Shown here: one piece after another, positions 1 through 5,549 of the stretch
How positions within the stretch are numbered: the stretch's first letter is position 1
How the letters are laid out: each line of letters starts with the position of its first letter
Source: an uncultured Rhodospirillales bacterium
GTDB lineage: Bacteria; Pseudomonadota; Alphaproteobacteria; Acetobacterales; Acetobacteraceae
Reading direction: 5' to 3'
DNA: 5,549 bases
Assembly (NCBI GenBank): GCA_903932545.1
Contig: CAIZGT010000386.1
Location: 1 to 5,549, forward strand
Notes under the pieces: generated by a model
Databases searched by the model: none
Seen by the model: the letters and a program-made list of their open reading frames with translations, nothing else
Told to the model about the DNA's origin: nothing
Program-made: the position numbers and the translations under genes

Positions 1-419
1 ATGTGATTGTGTTCGCCATCGGCATCAGTCGCTGGCCGCAATTTGCGCGCACCGTGCGCGGCTCGACGATGATCGAGCGGGGGCGGGATTATGTGATGGC
101 GGCCAAGGTGATCGGGATTTCCGGGCCGCGCATTATGTTGACGCATATTCTGCCGAATGTGATCGGGCCGGTGTTGGTGATTGCCACGCTCAATCTCGGC
201 CTTGCGGTGCTGGATGAGGCGACGCTGAGCTTCTTGGGCGTGGGCCTGCCACCGACGCAGCCATCGCTGGGGACGCTTATCCGGTTTGGCAATAATTTTC
301 TGTTCTCTGGCGAATGGTGGGTGACGATCTTCCCCGGTGTGGCGCTGGCGGCGATGGTGCTGTCGATTAACCTGCTGGGCGATTGGTTGCGCGACGCGCT
401 GAACCCGAGGCTGCGCTGA
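1..419 (+). CDS. Dpp/Opp-type ABC transporter inner-membrane permease, DppC-like, 5'-truncated
   Basis: This is the C-terminal part (about 138 residues) of an integral membrane permease that forms half of the translocation channel of a peptide/nickel-type ABC importer. The frame is already open at the left edge, so the true start lies upstream. Counting from the codon at position 3, residues 29-52 carry the cytoplasmic EAA loop, which docks on the ATPase (DYVMAAKVIG, then HILPN). Hydrophobic stretches follow at about 53-72 and 107-125. The segment LDEATLSFLGVGLPP and the ending ALNPRLR are characteristic of the DppC/OppC branch (BPD_transp_1 family). The TGA stop overlaps the start of the next gene, a DppD-like ATPase, so the two are probably translated together. 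The substrate cannot be inferred from the permease alone. Family assignment is firm; the dppC identity is by family and position. Confidence 0.93.
   Translation, partial: VIVFAIGISRWPQFARTVRGSTMIERGRDYVMAAKVIGISGPRIMLTHILPNVIGPVLVIATLNLGLAVLDEATLSFLGVGLPPTQPSLGTLIRFGNNFLFSGEWWVTIFPGVALAAMVLSINLLGDWLRDALNPRLR
407..410 (+). promoter_or_regulatory. Ribosome binding site that fixes the start of the DppD-like gene
   Basis: GAGG lies 8 bases upstream of the ATG at 419, inside the last codons of the permease gene. It favours 419 over the in-frame upstream start at 383, which would add 12 residues (VARRAEPEAALM-type sequence) with no family similarity that I recognise. The ATG overlaps the permease stop. 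Confidence 0.6.
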
Positions 420-1387
420 TGGCGTTGCTTGATGTTATTGATCTTGTGGTGGAGTTCCCAACCCGGCGCGGTATTCTGCGCGCGTTGGATGAGGTGTCGT
501 TTTCGATTGAAGCGGGCGAAATTCTTGGCGTGGTCGGCGAATCGGGGGCCGGCAAGTCGCTCACCGGGGCGGCGATTATCGGCTTGCTGGAACCGCCGGG
601 GCGGGTTGCGCGCGGGCAGATCGTGTTTGATGGCAAACGCATCGACCGGCTCTCGCAGGCGGATATGCGCCCGATCCGTGGCCGCCAGATTGGGGCGATT
701 TTCCAAGATCCGCTGACCACGCTCGATCCGCTGATGTCGGTGGGCAATCAGTTGGTGGAGACGATGCAGACGCATCTGAAACTGACCGATCGTGAAGCGC
801 GGGCGCGGGCGGTGCAGTGGTTGGAGGAGGTGGGCATTCCTGCCGCCGCTGAGCGGGTGAATGCTTACCCGCATCAATTCTCCGGCGGCATGCGCCAGCG
901 CGTGGTGATTGCCCTCGCGTTGTGTGCCGAGCCGCGATTGGTGATTGCCGATGAGCCGACGACGGCGCTGGATGTGTCGATCCAGGCGCAGATCATCACG
1001 CTGTTGAAGCGGCTCACTGCCAGCCACGGCAAGTCGGTGATGCTTGTCACCCACGACATGGGCGTGATTGCCGAGACGGCGGACCGGGTGGCGGTGATGT
1101 ATGCCGGGCGGATTGCCGAGATTGGGCCAGTGGCCGATGTGGTGCGCCACCCGCATCATCCCTATACTGAGGGCTTGATGGGCTCGATCCCGTCGCTGGA
1201 TGCGCGCGTTGAACGGTTGCAGCAGATTGACGGCGCGATGCCGCGTATCGGCGCAGTGCCCAATGGGTGCGCGTTCAATCCCCGCTGCAAATATGTGATG
1301 CCGCGCTGCCTGACGGAGCGGCCGTTGCTGCTCAAGGCGGGTGATAGTCTGGCCGCATGTTTGCGCGTTGAAGAGGGCTCGCGATGA
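419..1387 (+). CDS. Dpp/Opp-type ABC transporter ATP-binding protein, DppD-like
   Basis: This is a cytoplasmic ATPase subunit (322 residues) that powers a peptide/nickel-type importer as one half of a DppD-DppF heterodimer. All nucleotide-binding motifs are intact: Walker A GESGAGKS at 40-47, Q-loop Gln96 in IFQDP, signature FSGGMRQR at 154-161, Walker B RLVIADEP at 173-180 with catalytic Glu179, and H-loop His212 in THD. The C-terminal oligopeptide/dipeptide domain (oligo_HPY) follows, with HPHHPYT at 244-250. Four cysteines at 284, 290, 297 and 314 match the quartet seen in DppD/OppD proteins, where an iron-sulfur cluster has been reported; that role here is inference. The length is normal for the family (about 320-330). 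The ATG overlaps the permease stop and the TGA overlaps the next ATG, so it is the middle gene of a coupled operon. The exact substrate is unknown. Confidence 0.95.
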   Translation: MALLDVIDLVVEFPTRRGILRALDEVSFSIEAGEILGVVGESGAGKSLTGAAIIGLLEPPGRVARGQIVFDGKRIDRLSQADMRPIRGRQIGAIFQDPLTTLDPLMSVGNQLVETMQTHLKLTDREARARAVQWLEEVGIPAAAERVNAYPHQFSGGMRQRVVIALALCAEPRLVIADEPTTALDVSIQAQIITLLKRLTASHGKSVMLVTHDMGVIAETADRVAVMYAGRIAEIGPVADVVRHPHHPYTEGLMGSIPSLDARVERLQQIDGAMPRIGAVPNGCAFNPRCKYVMPRCLTERPLLLKAGDSLAACLRVEEGSR

Positions 1388-2367
1388 CCGCTGTGTTCGA
1401 AGCGCGCGAGGTGTCGCGCCATTTCGATGTCTCGCGCCCATTCTTGCAGCGCATATTGGCAGGCGAGGGGCGGCGGCTGTTGCGGGCGGTGGATGAAGTG
1501 TCGTTCGCCATCGCGCCGGGGGCGACGCTGTCGCTGGTGGGGGAGAGCGGCTGCGGCAAATCCACCATCGCGCGGCTGGCGGTGGGGCTTTACACGCCGA
1601 GTGCGGGCGAGATCCGGTTTGAGGGGCAGCCGATTTCCACCGCCCGCGCGCAACCGGCGCTGCGGCGGAAGATGAACATGATCTTCCAAGACCCTTATGC
1701 TTCGCTCAATCCGCGGTGGCGGGTGGCCGATATTGTGGCGGAACCGCTGAAGGCGTTCAAACTGGCGACCGGGCGGGCGGAGATTGCGGATCGTGTGGCG
1801 CAATTGCTGACGCAGGTGGGGCTGTCGGCGCGCGACGGCGAGAAATATCCGCATGAATTCAGCGGCGGCCAGCGCCAACGGATTTCGATTGCACGCGCAC
1901 TTTCCAGCGAGCCGGAATTTCTGGTGTGTGACGAGCCAACGAGCGCGCTGGATGTGTCGGTACAGGCGCAAATTCTAAATTTGATGCGCGATTTGCAGCA
2001 AAAGAACGGGCTGACGTATTTGTTCATCAGCCACAATCTCGCGGTGGTGCGGCATATGTCGGATCAGTTGGGCGTGATGTATTTGGGGCGGATTGTGGAG
2101 CAGGGGCCAGCGGAGAGCATTTTCCGCACACCGCGCCACCCCTATACGCGGCTGTTGCTGGATGCGATTCCGGATATTTCTGCGATCGGGCGGGCGCGGA
2201 TTCCGGTGGGTGGCGAGGTGCCGAGCCCGATCAATCCACCGAGCGGCTGCACGTTTCATCCGCGGTGTGCGCTGGCGAATGATCGCTGCCGGGCGGAGAA
2301 GCCGATGGTGACGGCGGTCGAGGGCGTGGATGTGATGTGCCACGCAGTGGCGGAGGGGCGGGTGTAG
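1384..2367 (+). CDS. Dpp/Opp-type ABC transporter ATP-binding protein, DppF-like
   Basis: This is the second ATPase subunit (327 residues), the expected partner of the DppD-like protein encoded just upstream. Motifs in order: Walker A GESGCGKS at 53-60, Q-loop Gln102 in FQDPYASLNP (typical of the DppF/OppF branch), signature FSGGQRQR at 159-166, Walker B FLVCDEP at 179-185 with catalytic Glu184, and H-loop His217 in SHN. The oligo_HPY domain has RHPYT at 251-255. Cysteines at 289, 295, 302 and 319 have nearly the same spacing as in the DppD-like partner. AGAGGG at 1372-1377 is a well-placed ribosome binding site. The ATG overlaps the preceding stop by 4 bases (ATGA), indicating translational coupling. 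This is the last gene of the transporter operon in this window. Its 3' end is partly duplicated 171 bases downstream (see the pseudogene entry). Confidence 0.95.
   Translation: MTAVFEAREVSRHFDVSRPFLQRILAGEGRRLLRAVDEVSFAIAPGATLSLVGESGCGKSTIARLAVGLYTPSAGEIRFEGQPISTARAQPALRRKMNMIFQDPYASLNPRWRVADIVAEPLKAFKLATGRAEIADRVAQLLTQVGLSARDGEKYPHEFSGGQRQRISIARALSSEPEFLVCDEPTSALDVSVQAQILNLMRDLQQKNGLTYLFISHNLAVVRHMSDQLGVMYLGRIVEQGPAESIFRTPRHPYTRLLLDAIPDISAIGRARIPVGGEVPSPINPPSGCTFHPRCALANDRCRAEKPMVTAVEGVDVMCHAVAEGRV
2266..2310 (+). repeat. Direct repeat, intact unit inside the 3' end of the DppF-like gene
   Basis: These 45 bases encode residues 295-309 (CALANDRCRAEKPMV) of the DppF-like ATPase, within its cysteine-containing C-terminal tail. 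A diverged copy in the same orientation lies at 2437-2481, an offset of exactly 171 bases, with 39 of 45 positions identical by direct reading and no gap. I could not see a convincing continuation of the match further downstream. Upstream, only a gapped resemblance remains (gtttc...ccgc). Confidence 0.75.
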
Positions 2368-2424
2368 CGGCCCCAATTTGCTGCGGTATCGTTATTTCGA
2401 GGAACGCGTTGCTGGTTGGTTTCG

Positions 2425-2502
2425 CACCGCCCAGCCTGTGCGTTGGCGGATGATCGCGGTCGGGCGGAAAGGCCGATGGTGGGGCAGCAGCGCACTCACT
2501 AA
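2425..2502 (+). pseudogene. Degraded fragment of a DppF-type ATPase C-terminus
   Basis: In the frame beginning at 2425 the sequence reads HRPA, then CALADDRGRAERPMV, then GQQRTH and a TAA stop at 2500-2502. The middle block matches residues 295-309 of the DppF-like protein (CALANDRCRAEKPMV) at 11 of 15 residues. Nothing upstream of about 2420 encodes the rest of an ATPase, so this is a remnant and not a gene. One cysteine of the tail quartet (C302 in the intact protein) is Gly here, and the fourth is absent. It could come from a tandem duplication of the gene end, or be the last scrap of a second, paralogous dppF-type gene lost by deletion. The stretch 2368-2616 holds nothing else that I can support: no strong hairpin terminator and no gene with coding character. 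Confidence 0.6.
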
Positions 2503-2616
2503 TGAAGCTCAGATGCGGTTTGATGGGTTGCTTCGAAGGTTCCCGCCGCGCGACGCCGAAGGTGGGGGCGTAGAATTTTCTTGAGTCCAGCCAGCGCTTG
2601 TGGTGCTAGATGTTAG

Positions 2617-3210
2617 ATGGACTCACACACCCCCCAATCCGCAACCGAGACCGTGACCGCACAATTGCGGCTGGTTTTGCTTGGGCTGAAGGCGGCGTTG
2701 GGGGCTTGGGGGTTGGCGGGTTCCCTCGGCATTTTGCTGTATGGCCGGGTTGGGCAGACGCTCAGCCGGGTTGAACGAATGTTGCTGCGTTATCGCGCTG
2801 GCAAGCTGTGGCGGATGCCGCAGCGAAGTGTTGTGCCGGGACGCATCTGCGGCCCAACGCCACCGCCAACGCCATCGGCGCTGCGATTGCCGCGCCGATT
2901 CGGCTGGCTGCTCAAATTCGGCAAGCATGACGCGGCGGGCTACGGCGTGCGGTTGCAGATGGTGCTGGACGCGCCGGAGATGGCGGCATTGCTAGCGGAG
3001 TCTGCGCAGGCACAGCGCGTGTTGCGGCCATTGTGTCGGGCGTTGGCGATCGCGCTGCCTTGGACGGTGGATAAAACCCCAGAAGAACGTGCCGCGACGC
3101 GAAGGCGGCGGCCGCGCAAGCAGCGCGTGAAACCGGAACCGTTTCGGATTCCGCTGCCGCGTGGGGTGCTGAGCGCCGCGCGACGGCAGGGTTTTGGAAA
3201 AATGTGTTGA
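2617..3210 (+). CDS. Hypothetical single-pass membrane protein with basic C-terminal tail
   Basis: I do not recognise a named family for this 197-residue protein. Residues about 17-42 form a hydrophobic segment (LVLLGLKAALGAWGLAG and onward), probably one membrane anchor, followed by a positively charged stretch (RVERMLLRYRAGKLWR, 51-66). Next come a Pro/Thr linker (80-87, PTPPPTP) and a compact, likely folded block at about 90-148 (LRLPRRFGWLLKFG, LQMVLDAPEMAALL, VLRPLCRAL). The tail is Arg/Lys-rich (161-172) and ends IPLPRGVLSAARRQGFGKMC. The block with RRFGWL and DPEM-like text resembles hypothetical proteins I recall from Acetobacteraceae, but I cannot verify this. Clean coding over nearly 600 bases supports a real gene. 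No Shine-Dalgarno precedes the ATG, so the start is uncertain. It stands alone between the transporter operon and the convergent rlmH operon. Confidence 0.7.
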   Translation: MDSHTPQSATETVTAQLRLVLLGLKAALGAWGLAGSLGILLYGRVGQTLSRVERMLLRYRAGKLWRMPQRSVVPGRICGPTPPPTPSALRLPRRFGWLLKFGKHDAAGYGVRLQMVLDAPEMAALLAESAQAQRVLRPLCRALAIALPWTVDKTPEERAATRRRRPRKQRVKPEPFRIPLPRGVLSAARRQGFGKMC

Positions 3211-3258
3211 GGCTGACGGCGGAGGCACGACTCAAATGTTCCGGCCCATCAACGAAAG

Positions 3259-3732
3259 CTACGGCCTGCCCGCACGATGATACGGATGATTGGTCGCAAT
3301 GGCACGCGCTCTGAACAATTGCTCAGCCAGCATCACCCGGACCAGCATATGCGGCCACGTCATCGCCCCCAACGAGAGCACATGATTGGCGCGCTCGATC
3401 ACGCGGCGCTCCAACCCCTCTGCCCCGCCGATGATGAAAGCGAGCGGCTTGGCGGTGTCGATCCAGGCGGACAAACGCTGCGAAAACGCCTCGCTGTCGG
3501 GAGAAGTGGCACCGAGATCGAGTGCGATCGCAATTGCGCTCTCCGGCACCGCCGCCAGGATCGCATCGGCCTCACGGCGTTTGATCTCACCCGCCGAACC
3601 ACGCCCTTCGGCGATTTCGATCACGCCCAGCTTCGGGCGCAGCCGGTCGTTGTAGCGGTTGAACAGCTCAGCCTCCGGCCCGCTGCCAATCCGCCCAACC
3701 GCCACGAGGCGCCACTCAGCCAGCGACGCCAC
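3259..3732 (-). CDS. rlmH: 23S rRNA (pseudouridine1915-N3)-methyltransferase RlmH
   Basis: This SPOUT-class enzyme uses S-adenosylmethionine to methylate pseudouridine 1915 in helix 69 of 23S rRNA on the assembled 70S ribosome. The 157 residues match the usual length (about 155). The N-terminal strand RLVAVGR (8-14) opens the fold. The trefoil-knot cofactor region is clear: LAFIIGGAEGL at 97-107, then LSLGAMTWPHMLVRVMLAEQ at 119-138, and the ending HPYHR at 149-153. The chosen start is GTG at 3732, overlapping the 3' end of rsfS by 17 bases. GAAGG sits directly against this codon with no spacer, so translation could begin a few codons later; a CTG at codon 4 would be better spaced. It is the last gene of the proA-nadD-rsfS-rlmH operon and converges on the hypothetical gene across 48 bases in which I see no hairpin terminator. 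Confidence 0.97.
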   Translation of the reverse strand: MASLAEWRLVAVGRIGSGPEAELFNRYNDRLRPKLGVIEIAEGRGSAGEIKRREADAILAAVPESAIAIALDLGATSPDSEAFSQRLSAWIDTAKPLAFIIGGAEGLERRVIERANHVLSLGAMTWPHMLVRVMLAEQLFRARAIATNHPYHRAGRP

Positions 3733-4273
3733 CCTTCGGATGATCGTCTTCGTCGGTGCCCCACATCTTCTCCAGAGCGTAAATCTCGCGTGATTCCGGC
3801 TTGAAGAGATGGATCACAATATCGCCCGCATCGATCAGCACCCAATCCGAACTGCCGAGGCCTTCGATTTGGATGCGCTTGAGGCCGGCTTCTTCGAGCT
3901 TATCCTCAAGATGCGTCGCCATCGCGCTGATCTGACGATCGGCGAGGCCGGAGGCGATCACCATCCTGTCAGCAAACGAGGCGCGGCCAGCGAGATCGAT
4001 ACAGACCAGATCTTCGGCCTTGTCGTCTTCGAGTGAGGCGACGATGACGGCCTGTAACTGGTCAAGGCGCGACGGCTCGGCGCGTTCGCGCACCCGTTCA
4101 GCGTCTTTGGCAGGACCGGCGGCAACTGCCTTTTTGCGCGGCGTGCCGGGAGTGGCGGGAACGCCTGCCACGGCCTTGGGCGCTGCCCGCTTGCGCGGGG
4201 CTTTCACCGGAGCGTCGGGGCCGCCTGCTGGCGGTTTCGGGGGTGGCGGGGTGGTCGGCTTGCGGGCGATGAT
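3716..4273 (-). CDS. rsfS: Ribosome silencing factor RsfS, with Pro/Ala/Lys-rich N-terminal extension
   Basis: RsfS (formerly YbeB/Iojap, DUF143) binds ribosomal protein uL14 and keeps the subunits apart under nutrient limitation. The conserved domain covers residues about 70-170 of the frame counted from 4273: LEDDKAEDLVCIDL, FADRMVIASG, DRQISAMATHLEDKL, SDWVLIDAGDIVIHLFKPE, and YALEKMWG. Ahead of it lie roughly 65 low-complexity residues rich in Pro, Ala and Lys (PTTPPPPKPP, APRKRAAPKA, TPRKKAVAA), presumably disordered. The start is unresolved. No ATG, GTG or TTG lies at the nadD junction. The frame there offers ATC at 4273 or 4270 behind AGGAG at 4279-4283, or a GTA at 4279. In-frame GTG codons at 4207, 4171 and 4093 would give 163, 151 or 125 residues but lack good ribosome binding sites. 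The domain identity is certain; the left 66-180 bases of the gene as drawn are not. Confidence 0.93.
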   Translation of the reverse strand: MIARKPTTPPPPKPPAGGPDAPVKAPRKRAAPKAVAGVPATPGTPRKKAVAAGPAKDAERVRERAEPSRLDQLQAVIVASLEDDKAEDLVCIDLAGRASFADRMVIASGLADRQISAMATHLEDKLEEAGLKRIQIEGLGSSDWVLIDAGDIVIHLFKPESREIYALEKMWGTDEDDHPKGGVAG

Positions 4274-4275
4274 GC

Positions 4276-4842
4276 TTACTCCTGAAGGCGGGCGCGGATG
4301 GCGGTGGCCGATTGCGGGTTCTGCGGCGCTGGCAAAAACACCCAAGCCGGAGCGCCGAGATTCGCGAGAACCGGGGCGCAGCGTTCCAGGCGTCGATACG
4401 GACGCAGCCGCTGGGCGGCCAAACCCGCCAGCGCACGATGATTGTAGGTCGGACGCGGCAACACGGCAAAGACGGTATGTCGCGCTATCTCCATCCATTC
4501 GTTCCAGCGTGGCAATTGCACCAGATTATCCGCCCCCATCAACCACACAAAGCTGATATTGGGGAAGGCGCGGCGCAATTCACGCAAGGTGTCGACAGTA
4601 TAGCGGGTGTTAAGCTTGCTCTCGATATTGGTGGCGATAATGCGCCGCCCATCCGCTATGCGCTGCGCGGAGGCGAGGCGCTCGGACATCGCGGCCATGC
4701 CACGCTCTGGCTTGAGCGGATTGCCGGGCGAGACCATCAGCCACACCTGATCCAGCCGCAACCGTCGCAGCGCCAAAGCGGCGATGTGCAAATGCCCGTC
4801 ATGCGCGGGGTTGAACGAACCGCCGAGCAGGCCGACGCGCAT
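4276..4842 (-). CDS. nadD: Nicotinate-nucleotide adenylyltransferase NadD
   Basis: NadD adenylates nicotinate mononucleotide with ATP to give deamido-NAD, the precursor of NAD, in the cytoplasm. From ATG 4842 the protein has 188 residues. The nucleotidyltransferase signature GGSFNPAHDGH is at 7-17, with the HxGH motif His14-His17. It is followed by LRLDQVWLMVSPGNPLK (28-44), TRYTVDTL (79-86), FVWLMGADNLVQLPRW (98-113) and the ATP-binding SATAIR at 178-183. All are intact. The frame stays open upstream of this ATG and reads THHDPVPRWGSKRR, which resembles the short N-terminal leader of other alphaproteobacterial NadD proteins as I recall them. It reaches a CTG at 4887 overlapping the proA stop, with AGG 7 bases before that. 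The true start may therefore be about 15 codons earlier. TAA ends the gene three bases before the proposed rsfS start. Confidence 0.96.
   Translation of the reverse strand: MRVGLLGGSFNPAHDGHLHIAALALRRLRLDQVWLMVSPGNPLKPERGMAAMSERLASAQRIADGRRIIATNIESKLNTRYTVDTLRELRRAFPNISFVWLMGADNLVQLPRWNEWMEIARHTVFAVLPRPTYNHRALAGLAAQRLRPYRRLERCAPVLANLGAPAWVFLPAPQNPQSATAIRARLQE
4279..4283 (-). promoter_or_regulatory. Shine-Dalgarno AGGAG at the nadD/rsfS junction
   Basis: On the minus strand, AGGAG occupies the last nadD codons, just before the TAA stop. It stands 5 bases ahead of an ATC (4273) and 8 bases ahead of a second ATC (4270), both in the rsfS frame. It is the best ribosome binding site near the start of rsfS and is the reason for preferring a start near 4273 over the downstream GTG codons. 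Confidence 0.45.
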
Positions 4843-4883
4843 GCGCCGTTTGCTGCCCCAGCGCGGGACGGGATCATGATGCG

Positions 4884-5549
4884 TCAGGGCCGGACCTGCC
4901 CGGTGCCGATCACCTGATAGCGATAGGTGGTGAGTTGCTCCGCCCCCACCGGCCCGCGCGCATGCACGCGGCCAGTGGCGATGCCGATTTCAGCACCGAA
5001 GCCGAATTCGCCGCCATCGCAGAACTGGGTGGACGCGTTCCACATCACCACGGCCGAGCTGACGCGGTTGAGGAAGCGCATGGCGGTGCTGGCATCCTCG
5101 GTGACGATCGCCTCGGTGTGGCTGCTGCCGTGGCGGGCTATATGGTCGAGTGCGTCGTCCACACCGTCAACGACGGCGATCGAGAGGATGGAGTCGAGCC
5201 ATTCGGTGTCAAAATCGGCGGTGGTGGCGGGGGGCAGGGATGGCACGATTGCACGTGCAGCGGCATCGGCGCGGAATTCGCAACCAAGTGCTTGGAGGTC
5301 ATCCACCAATTGCGGCAGCAGGTCCGCGGCAATCGCAGCGTCGATCAGCAGCGTTTCGGTGGCCCCGCAAATCCCGGTGCGGCGCATTTTGGCATTCGCC
5401 AAAATGCTGCGCGCCATTGCGGGGGCGGCGGCCTTGTGGATGTAGGTGTGGCAGAGCCCCTCGGCATGGGCGAGCACCGGCACGCGGGCCTCGGCCTGCA
5501 CGCGCTCAACAAGGCTGCGGCCACCGCGCGGGATGATCAGATCAATCTC
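4884..5549 (-). CDS. proA: Gamma-glutamyl phosphate reductase ProA, N-terminus outside the window
   Basis: ProA reduces gamma-glutamyl phosphate with NADPH to glutamate-5-semialdehyde, the second step of proline synthesis. The window holds the last 221 residues; the family is about 415-430 long, so roughly half is missing beyond the right edge. The frame is open at 5549 (DLIIPRGGRSLVERV). The catalytic cysteine is in RRTGICGATETLLID (Cys61 of the visible part, codon 5367-5369). Further family blocks are SSHTEAIVTED (141-151 approximately), VMWNASTQFCDGGEFGFGAE near 168-187, and the highly conserved ending GIATGRVHARGPVGAEQLTT and YQVIGTGQVRP. No key residue is lost. It leads the nadD-rsfS-rlmH operon here; the partner kinase gene proB is not in the window. 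The TGA overlaps the possible CTG start of nadD. Confidence 0.97.
   Translation of the reverse strand, partial: EIDLIIPRGGRSLVERVQAEARVPVLAHAEGLCHTYIHKAAAPAMARSILANAKMRRTGICGATETLLIDAAIAADLLPQLVDDLQALGCEFRADAAARAIVPSLPPATTADFDTEWLDSILSIAVVDGVDDALDHIARHGSSHTEAIVTEDASTAMRFLNRVSSAVVMWNASTQFCDGGEFGFGAEIGIATGRVHARGPVGAEQLTTYRYQVIGTGQVRP

Noticed and set aside
89..1441. A 450-codon open frame on the minus strand, with others at 1162-1971 and 1975-2376
   Set aside because: They lie antisense to the permease, DppD-like and DppF-like genes, whose motifs are intact. The translations are rich in Arg and His with no recognisable domain, as expected for shadows in GC-rich DNA.
2256..2495. A minus-strand frame with an internal near-repeat (TIGLSARPRSSANAQAG and TIGFSARQRSFASAHRG)
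   Set aside because: The internal repeat is the antisense image of the duplicated dppF end, not a repeat protein.
2378..2584. A 68-codon plus-strand frame with a TTG start in the gap after dppF
   Set aside because: It reads through the degraded dppF copy in a different frame, starts on TTG without a ribosome binding site and has a Trp/Arg-heavy composition. It is better explained as chance.
2581..2612. Possible promoter (TTGAGT and TAGATG) just before the hypothetical gene, implying a leaderless transcript
   Set aside because: The -10 element matches the consensus at only three positions. Such matches are common by chance, and the start codon itself is uncertain.
3520..3541. Imperfect palindrome around GCGATCGC inside rlmH
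   Set aside because: It is fully within conserved coding sequence and is explained by alternating Ala/Ile codons (SAIAIAL). There is no second copy nearby to suggest a binding site or mobile element.
4020..4556. A 178-codon plus-strand frame opposite rsfS and nadD
   Set aside because: It is antisense to two well-supported genes and has low-complexity Gly/Ala/Arg translation with no family resemblance.

Overview
The window is GC-rich, tightly packed bacterial DNA. It most likely comes from an alphaproteobacterium, and I would guess Rhodospirillales/Acetobacteraceae. That guess rests on recalled protein style and on the compact gene order proA-nadD-rsfS-rlmH, not on a database search. It reads as ordinary chromosome: I see no phage, transposon, CRISPR, tRNA or rRNA signal, and no convincing new defence or metabolic system.

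Left part (1-2367, plus strand): the distal end of a peptide/nickel-type (Dpp/Opp family) ABC importer operon. A 5'-truncated DppC-type inner-membrane permease is followed by two complete ATPases, DppD-like and DppF-like. Each gene overlaps the next by a few bases (ATGA junctions at 419 and 1384), so the three are almost certainly translationally coupled. The periplasmic binding protein and the first permease would lie upstream, outside the window. The substrate (dipeptide, oligopeptide, glutathione, nickel or other) cannot be read from these genes.

Middle part (2368-3258): 249 bases after dppF hold no convincing gene. They do contain a degraded 45-base copy of the 3' end of dppF (2437-2481, 39/45 identical to 2266-2310), which is the clearest unexplained structure in the window. 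Next comes a 197-residue protein of unknown function with one predicted N-terminal membrane segment and a very basic C-terminal tail. It converges on the minus-strand operon across a 48-base gap.

Right part (3259-5549, minus strand): a housekeeping operon read right to left. It carries proA (proline synthesis, 5' end outside the window), nadD (NAD synthesis), rsfS (ribosome silencing) and rlmH (23S rRNA methylation at pseudouridine 1915). The genes abut or overlap. The starts of nadD and rsfS are ambiguous: rsfS has no ATG, GTG or TTG at the expected junction, only ATC codons behind a good AGGAG. The reading frame of nadD continues upstream of its first ATG, with plausible conserved-looking residues, as far as a CTG that overlaps the proA stop.
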